Assembly: GCA_947453065.1 (NCBI GenBank) | Contig: CANGFJ010000008.1 | Span: forward strand, 1-34,029 | Direction of reading: 5' to 3' | DNA length: 34,029 bases | Source: Pseudomonadota bacterium | GTDB taxonomy: Bacteria; Pseudomonadota; Gammaproteobacteria; Steroidobacterales; Steroidobacteraceae | Part shown: one piece after another, positions 16,455 through 25,041 of the stretch | Position numbering within the stretch: the stretch's first letter is position 1 | Layout of the letters: every line of letters starts with the position of its first letter | Made by a program: the position numbers and the translations under genes | The notes under the pieces: model-generated | The model's input: the letters and a program-made list of their open reading frames with translations, nothing else | Database searches by the model: none | What the model was told of the DNA's origin: nothing

Positions 16455-18337
16455 GAGGCCGTCTCGCTGCCTTGGCGACGGCGCTGGCCCTGGGTACGGC
16501 ACTCTGCCCTGCTGCGGAAATGACCTTCAGCCCAGAGACGCTGGTTCGCCAATCGCTCGTGCAGGTGGCACTGGCCCGCGAGCCGGCCGACCTGATTCTC
16601 AAAGGCGCCACGGTGCTCAACGTGGTCACCGCAGAATGGGAGAAGAACCAGGACATCGTCATCCGTGGCGAACGCATCGCCTGGGTAGGGAAGTCCGGCG
16701 GCTGGACCGGCAAGGCCAAGCAGACTGTCGATGCCCGGGGAGAATGGGCCGTGCCGGGGTTCGGCGAATCCCACAAGCACATCGAGAGCACCTACCTCAC
16801 GCCGGAGTACGAGGCCACCCTGGTCATTCCGCGCGGCAACACCTGGACCGTCGAAGACTCGCACGAAATCTCCAACGTCGTGGGCAACCGCAACGTGCAG
16901 TTCTGGCTGGAGGCAGAGGCCAAGGGCAGCCCCCTGAAGATCTTTCCCTCAGTGGGTTCTGCAACGCCACCCACGGTGTACGAACAGGGCGGCGGCTACT
17001 ACGGCTACAAGGAAATGCGCGATTTCCTGCTGGCCGACAAGCGTGTGATTTCGTTGGGTGAAGTCATGGACTGGCCGGCCGTCAACGACCCGAAGTCCCG
17101 CGGCAGGCAGCGCATCTGGGAAATGATGCAGGCCACCACCGACGGGCGGGGCGTGATCGAAGGACATGGCAGCGGCCTCGTGGATCCGGGCTCGATCAAT
17201 GCCTTCTCGGCCGCAGGCCTGTCCTCGGACCATGAGTCGCGCGAGCCGGGAGAAGGCCTCGAGAAGATCCGTCGGGGTGTCTTTCTGGAAGTGCGCGTCG
17301 ACACGGCCCGCGACCTGTTCCCCTTCCTGGTCAAACAGGGGCTCAAGGACTGGTCGAACCTCTCGGTCACCACCGATGACCGCGACGTTTATGCCACCCT
17401 GCAACTGGGATCCATGGATTACAACATCCGGAACGCCATCGAGGCGGGGGTGCCCACCATCACGGCGTACCAGATGGGCAGTTACAACACCGCGCGCCAC
17501 TTCCACATCGAGCACCTGGTGGGCTCGATTTCGCCCGGCCGCTACGCCGACGTGGTGCTGCTCAGCAACCCGGACAAGGTGCAGATCACGCGCGTCTTTG
17601 CCAACGGCAAGCTGGCGGCCCGCAAAGGCGAGTACCTGCTGCCCGTTCCGAAGATTGCCTATCCCGAGTGGATCACCCGCACGCTGAACATCAAGCGACA
17701 GATCCAGCCGGCGGACTTTGTCATTCGTGCGCCCGCCGGCCGGACCTCGGTCAACGTGGCCCTCATGGAGCCGTTCTTCTTTGGCCCCGACTTCATCCAG
17801 GACAAGATGCCGGTCAAGGCCGATGGCACCGTGGTGGCCGATGCGAGTCGTGGCATCACGAAAGTGGCTGTCGTAGACCGCTACAGCGGCGCCGCACAGG
17901 TCTCCAAGATGTTCTGGCGCAACGCCGGTCCCAAGACCCCCGGCACCGCCTTGGCCAGTAGCCAGTCCCACGACCTGCACAACATCTGGGTCGTCGGCAA
18001 CGATGATGCGGCCATGGCCCTTGCGGTCAACACGATCCATGGCATGCAGGGCGGTTGGGCGCTCGTCAGCCAGGGCAAAGTCCTGGCCACCGTCAAGCTG
18101 GAAGTCGGCGGCCTGATGACGCCCCGACCCGTGGCAGCCGTCGCCGCAGAACTCGAAGCCCTGCATGCGGCCGCCGACAAGATTGACTGGATCAGTGGAC
18201 CGGGATTGCCCGACCGCCTGCGCTTTGCGTTTCTCACGGCGTCCCCCTGGAAGTGGCAGCTGGTCGCCCCCTATGCGGGCAACCCGGTCGGGTTCGTCAA
18301 CGTGAGTACGGGTGAAACGCATCCGGTGGTCTGGTAG
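16451..18337 (+). CDS. Exported AdeC-type adenine deaminase
   Basis: AdeC enzymes deaminate adenine to hypoxanthine with a dinuclear metal centre. The 628-residue protein shows the family order: ADLILKGATVLNVVTAEW, metal motif GFGESHKHIEST (H108, H110), EDSHEISNVVGNRN, LGEVMDWPAV, IEGHGSGL, LSSDHES and TTDDRD. The C-terminal AdeC domain includes MALAVNTIHGMQGGWALVSQ. The N-terminus (MRGRLAALATALALGTALCPAAEM) looks like a Sec signal peptide, which ordinary cytoplasmic AdeC lacks, so a periplasmic location is inferred. The ATG at 16451 overlaps the preceding stop as ATGA and lies 15 bp before the HupE/UreJ-type gene, which could serve its metal supply. Confidence 0.86.
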   Translation: MRGRLAALATALALGTALCPAAEMTFSPETLVRQSLVQVALAREPADLILKGATVLNVVTAEWEKNQDIVIRGERIAWVGKSGGWTGKAKQTVDARGEWAVPGFGESHKHIESTYLTPEYEATLVIPRGNTWTVEDSHEISNVVGNRNVQFWLEAEAKGSPLKIFPSVGSATPPTVYEQGGGYYGYKEMRDFLLADKRVISLGEVMDWPAVNDPKSRGRQRIWEMMQATTDGRGVIEGHGSGLVDPGSINAFSAAGLSSDHESREPGEGLEKIRRGVFLEVRVDTARDLFPFLVKQGLKDWSNLSVTTDDRDVYATLQLGSMDYNIRNAIEAGVPTITAYQMGSYNTARHFHIEHLVGSISPGRYADVVLLSNPDKVQITRVFANGKLAARKGEYLLPVPKIAYPEWITRTLNIKRQIQPADFVIRAPAGRTSVNVALMEPFFFGPDFIQDKMPVKADGTVVADASRGITKVAVVDRYSGAAQVSKMFWRNAGPKTPGTALASSQSHDLHNIWVVGNDDAAMALAVNTIHGMQGGWALVSQGKVLATVKLEVGGLMTPRPVAAVAAELEALHAAADKIDWISGPGLPDRLRFAFLTASPWKWQLVAPYAGNPVGFVNVSTGETHPVVW

Positions 18338-18352
18338 CGCGGGACCGCAGCG

Positions 18353-19495
18353 GTGCGTCGTGTCCTTCTGCTGATTGGCACGCTGTGGCTGTCTGTCGGC
18401 GTGTGCCAGGCGCACCTGCTCAACATGACGAAAGTGCAGATCAGCATCGATGCCGATGGCAGCGTCGCTGCGGACCTGCAGGTGGACCTGAGCCGTTCTG
18501 CGGGTGGCGGACTTACGTACTACCGCTACAGCCGCGTCGCAGAGCCGCTGCACGACCCGGAGGTCCGCGCGCTGCTGGATCGCCTTGGCACTGCCATCAC
18601 GCTACAGCTGGGCGCTGAGCGCATTCCACTGGCCGTCCGCAGCGCACGCTTCCCGGACGTCAGCAAAGAGGCCTTCCTGGACCCACTGAGCTGGCCGATG
18701 ACCCAGGTCCAGTTCCAGGGCACCCTCCCCGCGCAGTGGCAGCAGAGTCCTGGCGGACTACGGGCGGTGTTCAAACCAGGGTTCCACTTCGAAGAGCCCA
18801 TTGCCCTGACCTTCATGAGCCTTCCGGAACAGCGCAGCCAGACTCGCTGGCTGGTGACCTCGCAAACCAGCCAGGACTTCCCGCTGCCGGGTGCTGCAGC
18901 GGCAGGCCAGTCCAGCGCGGGCGCGGAGGAGCGGCCGTGGCAGTTCGTGGGCTTTGGCTTCCTGCACATCCTGCCTAAGGGACTGGACCATGTGCTCTTC
19001 GTGCTGGGTCTGGCGCTCGGCGCACGCAGCCTGAAGTCGCTGCTGGCACTGGTCACGGGCTTCACACTCGCGCATTCCCTCACGCTGGCGCTGGCAGCTG
19101 TCGGTCTCCTGCGCCTGCCGGCCAATGTGGTCGAGCCCCTGATCAGTGCCTCGATTGTGTGGATCGGCGTCGAGAACATGTTCCCCGGGACGAAGGTCGA
19201 TCGCTACCGACCGCTGCTCGTCTTCGGTTTCGGCCTGATGCACGGCCTGGGGTTCGCCAGTGCACTCTCCTCGCTGCAGGCACCCCAGGGCAGCTACCTG
19301 CTTGCCTTGCTGGGCTTCAACGCGGGGATCGAAATCGGACAGCTCACCGTGATCGCTGCGACCCTGAGCCTGACAGTGTGGTGGCGAGGCAGGCCTTGGT
19401 ACCGCTCAGCCATCACCCTGCCGGGTTCGGCCGCGATCGCGCTCATCGCCACGTTCTGGACCCTGCAGCGCGTGATGCTCGCACTGCAGGGCTAA
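18353..19495 (+). CDS. HupE/UreJ-type membrane protein with periplasmic N-terminal domain
   Basis: The 380-residue protein has a signal peptide (GTLWLSVGVCQA-H), a roughly 180-residue extracytoplasmic beta-rich region, then about six to seven membrane helices. The second half contains GFLHILPKGLDHVLFVLGLA (H205, D212, H213), GFTLAHSLTLALA and GFGLMHGLGFASAL, matching the HupE/UreJ_2 family. Relatives are linked with nickel, cobalt or other metal handling, but the substrate is unproven. The GTG start at 18353 is required for the signal peptide. It is the last gene of the deaminase operon and lies away from urease, so it may serve the metal-dependent deaminases. It faces the next operon with 11 bp between stop codons. 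Confidence 0.78.
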   Translation: MRRVLLLIGTLWLSVGVCQAHLLNMTKVQISIDADGSVAADLQVDLSRSAGGGLTYYRYSRVAEPLHDPEVRALLDRLGTAITLQLGAERIPLAVRSARFPDVSKEAFLDPLSWPMTQVQFQGTLPAQWQQSPGGLRAVFKPGFHFEEPIALTFMSLPEQRSQTRWLVTSQTSQDFPLPGAAAAGQSSAGAEERPWQFVGFGFLHILPKGLDHVLFVLGLALGARSLKSLLALVTGFTLAHSLTLALAAVGLLRLPANVVEPLISASIVWIGVENMFPGTKVDRYRPLLVFGFGLMHGLGFASALSSLQAPQGSYLLALLGFNAGIEIGQLTVIAATLSLTVWWRGRPWYRSAITLPGSAAIALIATFWTLQRVMLALQG

Positions 19496-19506
19496 GGGCA
19501 CTGGGC

Positions 19507-20349
19507 CTAGAGGTAACCGAGCAGGTGCAGCGAGAACTTGGCGGCCTCGCGCGCGGCAATCGGGCCCAAGCGCAGGTAATCGTCGTTCGGCGCTTCCTGC
19601 GCGGCATTGCTGCCAGCACGGACAATCAAGTAGGGAACGCCGAGTGTCTCGCAGACGTGTCCCAGCGGCGCCGACTCCATTTCCATGATGTCGGTATTGA
19701 AGCGGCTGCGCAGGTCATCAATGCGTTGCTGGGTAACGCCAAACAGGTCTGATGAAGACACGATGCCACGTCGCCCCTTCACGGTGTAGGTCGCGCCATT
19801 GGCCGTTACCTCCGGCCCCTTGTAGCTGGCCAGGGCGAGGTCAGCCCTGGCAAGCAGCGACGCAGGCGGCGAAAAGCGGTTTTCCACTTCGTTGCCGTCT
19901 ACCGGGCCATTCATCGCGCGGTACACCATGCCTTCGCGCGTGAGACTGCCGTAATCGTGCTCGTAGGTGCTGGTGGCAACGATCACATCGCCCGTGCGCA
20001 GTTGTGCATTGATGCGTGCGCCAGTGCCACTCATCAGCACCATCTTGGGCTTGAAGGACTGGATGAACAGGGTGGTGGTCATCGCCGTAAAGGTCTTGCC
20101 GATACCCGTGATGGCCACCACCACCGGCTTGCCGGCCAGCTTCCCCTGATAATAGGGAATGCCCCACAGCTCACGCTTGGCCGGATGGCCCATGGCGTCG
20201 GTGAAGATCGTGATCTCCTGCGGCACGGCGCCCAGGATGACGATCGTATCGCTGGGCGTGTAGTACCGCGGCGTTGCCGGTGCCTCACCGGCCTGTGCGC
20301 CAACGGCGAGGAGCGCAAGGGCAGCAAGCTGCAGCAATCTGTTCATCAT
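19507..20349 (-). CDS. Exported MTAN/PNP-family nucleosidase or phosphorylase
   Basis: The 280-residue protein has a signal peptide (1-20, LALLAVGAQA-G) followed by a nucleoside phosphorylase-I fold. Visible motifs are VAITGIGKTFTAMTT, MSGTGARINAQLRTGDVIVA (base- and phosphate-loop region), IMEMES (E223, E225) and GVPYLIVRAGSNAAQ. Compared with the RAISD motif of MTA/SAH nucleosidase, the catalytic Asp is Asn248. It should cleave purine nucleosides in the periplasm. The ATG at 20349 overlaps the dioxygenase stop (ATGA) and has CGGAG upstream; the next ATG at 20346 is an alternative. It is the last gene of the 27526-19507 unit. Confidence 0.83.
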   Translation of the reverse strand: MMNRLLQLAALALLAVGAQAGEAPATPRYYTPSDTIVILGAVPQEITIFTDAMGHPAKRELWGIPYYQGKLAGKPVVVAITGIGKTFTAMTTTLFIQSFKPKMVLMSGTGARINAQLRTGDVIVATSTYEHDYGSLTREGMVYRAMNGPVDGNEVENRFSPPASLLARADLALASYKGPEVTANGATYTVKGRRGIVSSSDLFGVTQQRIDDLRSRFNTDIMEMESAPLGHVCETLGVPYLIVRAGSNAAQEAPNDDYLRLGPIAAREAAKFSLHLLGYL

Positions 20350-21248
20350 GTCGGACTCCGATGGGTGGCAGCAATTTTCTGGCTGATGTGTGCACCCGCC
20401 GTGGTGGGCGGATAACGCGCTGGCCTTGCAGGTGTGACGCAGGCTGGCAGGCATTCGACCGGGACGGCGGAGTCGGGGTCGACAAACAGGGCGATCGAAT
20501 AGCGATCGACAGGGCCGCGGATCGGCCTCACGCGGTGAACGGTCGAGCGGTAGCGTCCGTTAGTCCAGCGTTCCAGGAGGTCGCCGGCATTGATGACCAG
20601 GGCATCCGGCACGGGTGGGGCTGCGTGCCACTCACCCTGCGCATCCCGCACTTCCAGGCCACCCACGGCGTCCTGGACCAGCAGCGTGAGCGTTCCATAG
20701 TCGGTGTGCGCGCCGGCCCCGAGCTGGGCCTCCGTGCAAACCGCCAGGTTCGCCGGGTAGTGCAGCAAGCGCAGCGTGACGTTTTCACCCTGATGCCGTT
20801 GCGTAAAGAAGTCCGGCGGCAGGGACAGGCCGGGCGCCAGCACGGCCATCAGCCGATGCGCAGCGGCCAGGGCAGAGGTATAAAACGCGAGCGCAGTGGC
20901 CTGGAACTCCGTGTCGGGCCAGGGGACCCGCCGTGCGTCCCGCAGCAGGGGGTTGCGCATCGTGAAGGTTTCTTTCAGATCGGGCATCGACAGGGGATCA
21001 AGGCGTTCACGGCCAATACCCTGGAAACCGAAGTTGGCCTCTACGTCTGAATAGACGTAACGGTCTTTGCGGTCCTCGGGCTGGGCAAAGAAGCGCCGGG
21101 CCGTGCTGAACAGACGCGCGGTCAGCGCGGCATCGATCCCGTGCCCGGTCAGGTACAGAAAGCCACTGACCGCCAGCGCCTCATCGATAGCCGCTGGCGC
21201 CGCATCGGCCGAAAGATCGATGACAGGCAGGCACAACGCATCGCTCAT
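20346..21248 (-). CDS. Fe(II)/2-oxoglutarate dioxygenase, isopenicillin N synthase-like
   Basis: The 300-residue cytoplasmic oxygenase has the family N-terminus (LPVIDLS, SGFLYLTGHGI) and the double-stranded beta-helix core. Iron ligands are H181 and D183 (AHTDYGTLTLL) and H238 (STVHRV), with the 2-oxoglutarate pair R249 and S251 (DRYSIAL). It is wedged between 8-oxoguanine deaminase and a nucleosidase, overlapping both by 4 bp, so a purine substrate is likely. Oxidation of a purine ring (for example to xanthine or urate) is an inference; it is not related by obvious motif to the fungal TauD-like xanthine dioxygenase. A similar oxygenase near 8-oxoguanine deaminase is known to me from Pseudomonas purine loci. 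Confidence 0.83.
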   Translation of the reverse strand: MSDALCLPVIDLSADAAPAAIDEALAVSGFLYLTGHGIDAALTARLFSTARRFFAQPEDRKDRYVYSDVEANFGFQGIGRERLDPLSMPDLKETFTMRNPLLRDARRVPWPDTEFQATALAFYTSALAAAHRLMAVLAPGLSLPPDFFTQRHQGENVTLRLLHYPANLAVCTEAQLGAGAHTDYGTLTLLVQDAVGGLEVRDAQGEWHAAPPVPDALVINAGDLLERWTNGRYRSTVHRVRPIRGPVDRYSIALFVDPDSAVPVECLPACVTPARPARYPPTTAGAHISQKIAATHRSPT

Positions 21249-22606
21249 CCCAGCACGATCTTCGCTGCCAGCCGATTCACGTTCTCTACCAGTTGCGGCA
21301 ACTCCGCCGTCGTCAACCTGCCCTGGTCGACGACACGACGCCCATTAATGAAACTGTAGTCAACGGTTCCGACGTCACAGAGCACCAGCGCCGCCACCGG
21401 ATCGTGCAAGGCCCCCGCAAAAGACGGCCGGTCCAGGTCAATGCTGATGAAATCCGCCGACATACCCGGCGCGAGCGATCCGATGTCATCGCGACCCAGC
21501 ACCCGCGCACCACCCAGCGTCGCCATCTCCAGCGCCTGTCTAGCGCTCATCGCCGCAGCATCAAGGTCGAGGACTCGCGCCGACAGGCAGGCCTGACGGG
21601 CCTCATGAAACAGGTTGGTGGCATCGTTGGAGGCGGCGCCATCGGCCCCGAGGCCAACGTTGACACCGGCCAAGAGCATCTTGCGCACGGGTGCAAACCC
21701 ACTGGCCAGTCGCATATTGCTGCAAGGGCAATGCGCAACGCCGGTACCGCTGCGCGCAAATCGCGCAATGGCGCTGTCGTCCAGCCACACACAGTGGGCA
21801 TGCCAGACGTCCGGCCCCATCCAGCCGACAGACTCTGCGTAATCACCCGGCGTCATGCCAAAGACCGCCAGGCTGTAGGCCACGTCGGGCTTGCTCTCCG
21901 CCAAATGGGTATGCAAGCGCACCCCCGGATAGCTACGGGCCAGCGCAGCAGATTCTTTCATCAAGGCCGGTGACACCGAGAAGGGCGAACAGGGCGCGAG
22001 GGTAATGCGGGTCATCGCGTGCCGGGAATTGTCGTGCCAGGTTTCAATCAGGCGGCGGCTGTCCCGCAGGATGCTCGCTTCGTCTTCCACCACCGAGTCC
22101 GGCGGCAAGCCACCCTTGCTCTCGCCGACACTCATGCTGCCGCGACTGGCATGGAACCGAAGGCCAATCTCCTGCACCGCGCGGATCTCGTCATCCAGGG
22201 TGGAATCGTTCGGAAAAATGTAGAGGTGGTCGCTGGCGGTCGTGCATCCGGAAAGAATGAGTTCCGCCGCGCACATCTGGGCGCTCGCCCGCACGCCCTC
22301 TGCGGTCAGCCGCGCCCAGATCGGATACAGCGCCTTGAGCCAGCCGAACAGATCGACGTTTTGCGCCGCAGGAATGGCGCGTGTGAGCGTCTGGTAGAAA
22401 TGATGGTGCGTATTCACCATGCCTGGCATCACCAGATGCCGCCCCTTGAGGTCGAGCACCTCGTCCGCCGCATCGGGCAAGTCTGCGGTGTGCCCGACCT
22501 GCTCGATGACCCCGTCACGCACGAAGATCGCGCCATCGCGCAACTCCTCACGCGCGGCGTTCATCGTCACGAGGGTATGGATCTGGCGGATCAGAAGCGT
22601 CGTCAT
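21245..22606 (-). CDS. 8-oxoguanine deaminase
   Basis: This cytoplasmic amidohydrolase converts 8-oxoguanine to urate and ammonia. The 453-residue protein has the characteristic PGMVNTHHHFYQTLTRA (H67 to H69), GWLKALYPIWARLT, GCTTASDHLYIFPN, HTHLAES, HCPCSNMRLASG and LGADGAASNDATNLFHEARQ, the last being distinctive of the branch represented by P. aeruginosa PA0142 and Pfl4080. The product enters the same pathway as PuuD's substrate. It overlaps the NCS2 permease upstream and the dioxygenase downstream by ATGA. Guanine deaminase activity alone is covered by guaD, so the two enzymes are probably not redundant. Confidence 0.9.
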   Translation of the reverse strand: MTTLLIRQIHTLVTMNAAREELRDGAIFVRDGVIEQVGHTADLPDAADEVLDLKGRHLVMPGMVNTHHHFYQTLTRAIPAAQNVDLFGWLKALYPIWARLTAEGVRASAQMCAAELILSGCTTASDHLYIFPNDSTLDDEIRAVQEIGLRFHASRGSMSVGESKGGLPPDSVVEDEASILRDSRRLIETWHDNSRHAMTRITLAPCSPFSVSPALMKESAALARSYPGVRLHTHLAESKPDVAYSLAVFGMTPGDYAESVGWMGPDVWHAHCVWLDDSAIARFARSGTGVAHCPCSNMRLASGFAPVRKMLLAGVNVGLGADGAASNDATNLFHEARQACLSARVLDLDAAAMSARQALEMATLGGARVLGRDDIGSLAPGMSADFISIDLDRPSFAGALHDPVAALVLCDVGTVDYSFINGRRVVDQGRLTTAELPQLVENVNRLAAKIVLG

Positions 22607-23958
22607 TGCCGTTCACCAGGCAGGAAAATATTGAGGAAGAGCGCGCACATGCCACCGCTGGCAATGCCGGACGACAGGGTACTACGCAGGAACGCAGGCA
22701 AACTCTGCGTGATCTCTGGCACGAAACTGACCCCCAGGCCGATACCCAGGGAGGTCGCAAGAATCGTGGCATTTCGTCGATTCATCGGCACGCGCGACAG
22801 GATGCGGATTCCCGAGGCCGCCACCATGCCGAACAGGATCAGCGTGGCACCACCGAGCGCAGACGGGGGCAGTGCCTGCACCAGGACCCCGACACCCGGC
22901 ATCAGGCCCAGCAGCATCAGCATGCCGCCGATGAACAGGCCGACGTAACGACTGCCCACGCCCGTCAGCTGGATGACGCCATTGTTCTGCGCAAACGTCG
23001 TGCTGGGGAAGGACGTCAGGCAGGCCCCCACCAGCGAATTGATGCCGTCAGCCAGCAGCCCCCCCTGCAGGCGCTTGAAATACACGGGCCCTGAAATGGG
23101 CTGCCCCGTCAGTGAAGAGGTCGCGGTGAGGTCCCCAATGGATTCCATCACGGTAATCAAGTACATGAACAGGAACGGCAGGAACACCGAGACGTCAAAC
23201 GAAAGCCCATAACGGAACAGGGTCGGCACATTCAACAGTGGTGCCTCATGCAGCGGCGACAGGTCGATGCGACCCAGGAGCGCAGCGGCCAGATAGCCTG
23301 CTGCAAGACCCAGCACGACGGACAGCATCCGCAGGCGTGGTGAGCGACAGCCGTTGAACACGAGGATGACCACCGTCACCAGCGCCGCCAGCCCGAGGTT
23401 CTGCAAGCTACCGAAGCTGCCGTCGGCCTTGGCGCCATAGCCACCCCCCACGCTCACCATGCCCACCTCCACGAGCGTGAGGCCGATCAGCAAAACCACC
23501 GTCCCTGTGACAACGGGGGTAATCACGGCATTGGCGTAGCGGATATAGCGGCTGACGAGCATCACCACGAGGGAGCCCGCCAGGCACAGCCCGAAAATAC
23601 CGCCCAGCGCCTGCTGCGCCGTCGCGCCACCGGCCATCGCGGCACCGGCGACGGAGATGATGGGTGCAATAAAGGTAAAGCTTGTGCCTTGAATGCTCAG
23701 CAGCCCGGACCCCACCGGACCAATGCGCGAGGTCTGCAGCATCGTGGCGGCACCCGACACGAACAAGGACATGCTGATCAGGTAGGCCGTCTCGATGGCT
23801 CCCAGCTTCAATGCCCCGGCAATCAACAGCGGCGGCGTAATCATGCCCACAAACACTGCAAACACATGCTGCAGGGCCACCAACAGCGTCTCGCGAAGCG
23901 GTGGACGATCCTCCAGTCCGTGGATCAAGTCCGCCGAGTCCGCAAGGGGCCTGTTCAC
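22603..23958 (-). CDS. NCS2-family xanthine/uracil-type permease (XanQ-like)
   Basis: This is a proton-coupled inner-membrane nucleobase transporter of 451 residues with about 14 membrane segments. The NCS2 signature QNNGVIQLTGVGSRYVG is present and closely matches the E. coli xanthine permease XanQ, as do PVVTGTVVLLIGLTL and the AGAAMAGGATAQQ segment. I start it at GTG 23958, which overlaps the upstream NUP stop as GTGA in keeping with its neighbours. An ATG at 23997 would add 13 residues inside the preceding gene. Xanthine, hypoxanthine or urate are the probable substrates, inferred from motif and neighbours. Confidence 0.9.
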   Translation of the reverse strand: MNRPLADSADLIHGLEDRPPLRETLLVALQHVFAVFVGMITPPLLIAGALKLGAIETAYLISMSLFVSGAATMLQTSRIGPVGSGLLSIQGTSFTFIAPIISVAGAAMAGGATAQQALGGIFGLCLAGSLVVMLVSRYIRYANAVITPVVTGTVVLLIGLTLVEVGMVSVGGGYGAKADGSFGSLQNLGLAALVTVVILVFNGCRSPRLRMLSVVLGLAAGYLAAALLGRIDLSPLHEAPLLNVPTLFRYGLSFDVSVFLPFLFMYLITVMESIGDLTATSSLTGQPISGPVYFKRLQGGLLADGINSLVGACLTSFPSTTFAQNNGVIQLTGVGSRYVGLFIGGMLMLLGLMPGVGVLVQALPPSALGGATLILFGMVAASGIRILSRVPMNRRNATILATSLGIGLGVSFVPEITQSLPAFLRSTLSSGIASGGMCALFLNIFLPGERQ

Positions 23959-25013
23959 GGGGCCTGGGCGGGCGTGTGATCGCGGTACACCGACCACTTA
24001 CTGACAAGTTCATTGACCACCGTGGACCCCACCCGGTAGGCCGCCTCTACGGAAGCATTAAGCCCGGCATATCCATCATTCTCTTTCAGTAAGTGTTCCG
24101 CGGCCGTCATGCCAGGCGGCGGCATTGTGTAATTGCTGGCGGTCCGCAGCACCATCATGCGGTCCTTATTCACCTTGCCGGTGGGGTGCAGGTAGGTCAG
24201 GGACTGCAGGCTGCCGGTGTCTTCCATCGCCGAGGTCACAAACTGCCCTTTTCCATCGGTCCAGTATTCCGTCCAGCGATTAGCCCACTCGTTGAGAATC
24301 TTGCCGTGCCAGAACGTCATGGCCGCCAGGTTGTCTCCCTTGAGCACGAATGGCGGGCGCTGCGCGTTCGGATAGCCCGTGAAGTGCGAGCGGGTCTCCT
24401 GCAGCGCGGGACTGTCCTCCAGCACCACGTTGCGTGTGAGTTGATACGCCCACTCGGTGAGCGCGCCATTCAAGTGCAGCACCTCACCCGTAGGCTTGGG
24501 CTTGTTCGGGTCATAGGGTTTGCGCGTGTTACGCGCGAAATAGCCGGTGGGCCAGTCAGCTGGCTTCTCCCGCGCATCGATTTCATGTGCGAGGTCGCCA
24601 TCTACCAGGTACTCGGCCCAGCCGGCGGAGCCAATCGAGGCATCCTCAGGGTCTACCCCGGCGATCCCGGCAACCAGCCAGTACGCATGCGAGAGGTCAA
24701 ACCGGGGATCGAGTCCCAACGCCATGACGGCGGTGGCTGAATTAATGCTGCCCATGTCCGTCACCATGCCGAGAACGCCGGTGTTCGGGTTCAGGTACAG
24801 GTCATGGCTGTGGGCAAAGGGATAGCGCTTGTCGAGCTTCTGGCGCTCGCGCCAGAGCTGGAATTCGCCGGCGGTATCGCCGGTGTCGGCACCAATTTCA
24901 AACATGCTGACCACCACCACTTTCACCTCGATGGGACGAGGGGGAGCGGGCGTCGCGGTGCAACCCACCAGCGCAAGAGCCAGGGCAACCGGAGCAATCA
25001 GCCTATGAAACAT
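23955..25013 (-). CDS. NUP-family purine nucleoside lipoprotein, copy 2
   Basis: The 352-residue paralogue of the 14215-15303 protein has a lipoprotein signal peptide with lipobox LVGC and lipidated Cys18, so it should be membrane-anchored in the periplasm. It shares VKVVVVSMFE, QLWRERQKLD, ALGLDPRFDLS, WLVAGIAGVDPEDASIG, SAMEDTGSL (E264) and VLRTASNYTMPPPG (S293-N294). There is no transmembrane domain that would support the label permease. Start ATG 25013 has AAGGA at a good distance and gives the lipobox. It lies 83 bp after the TonB receptor, with a strong hairpin between, and its stop overlaps the NCS2 gene. Confidence 0.8.
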   Translation of the reverse strand: MFHRLIAPVALALALVGCTATPAPPRPIEVKVVVVSMFEIGADTGDTAGEFQLWRERQKLDKRYPFAHSHDLYLNPNTGVLGMVTDMGSINSATAVMALGLDPRFDLSHAYWLVAGIAGVDPEDASIGSAGWAEYLVDGDLAHEIDAREKPADWPTGYFARNTRKPYDPNKPKPTGEVLHLNGALTEWAYQLTRNVVLEDSPALQETRSHFTGYPNAQRPPFVLKGDNLAAMTFWHGKILNEWANRWTEYWTDGKGQFVTSAMEDTGSLQSLTYLHPTGKVNKDRMMVLRTASNYTMPPPGMTAAEHLLKENDGYAGLNASVEAAYRVGSTVVNELVSKWSVYRDHTPAQAP

Positions 25014-25041
25014 GGCGCATCCTTGATGGCGGAACTTCAAT

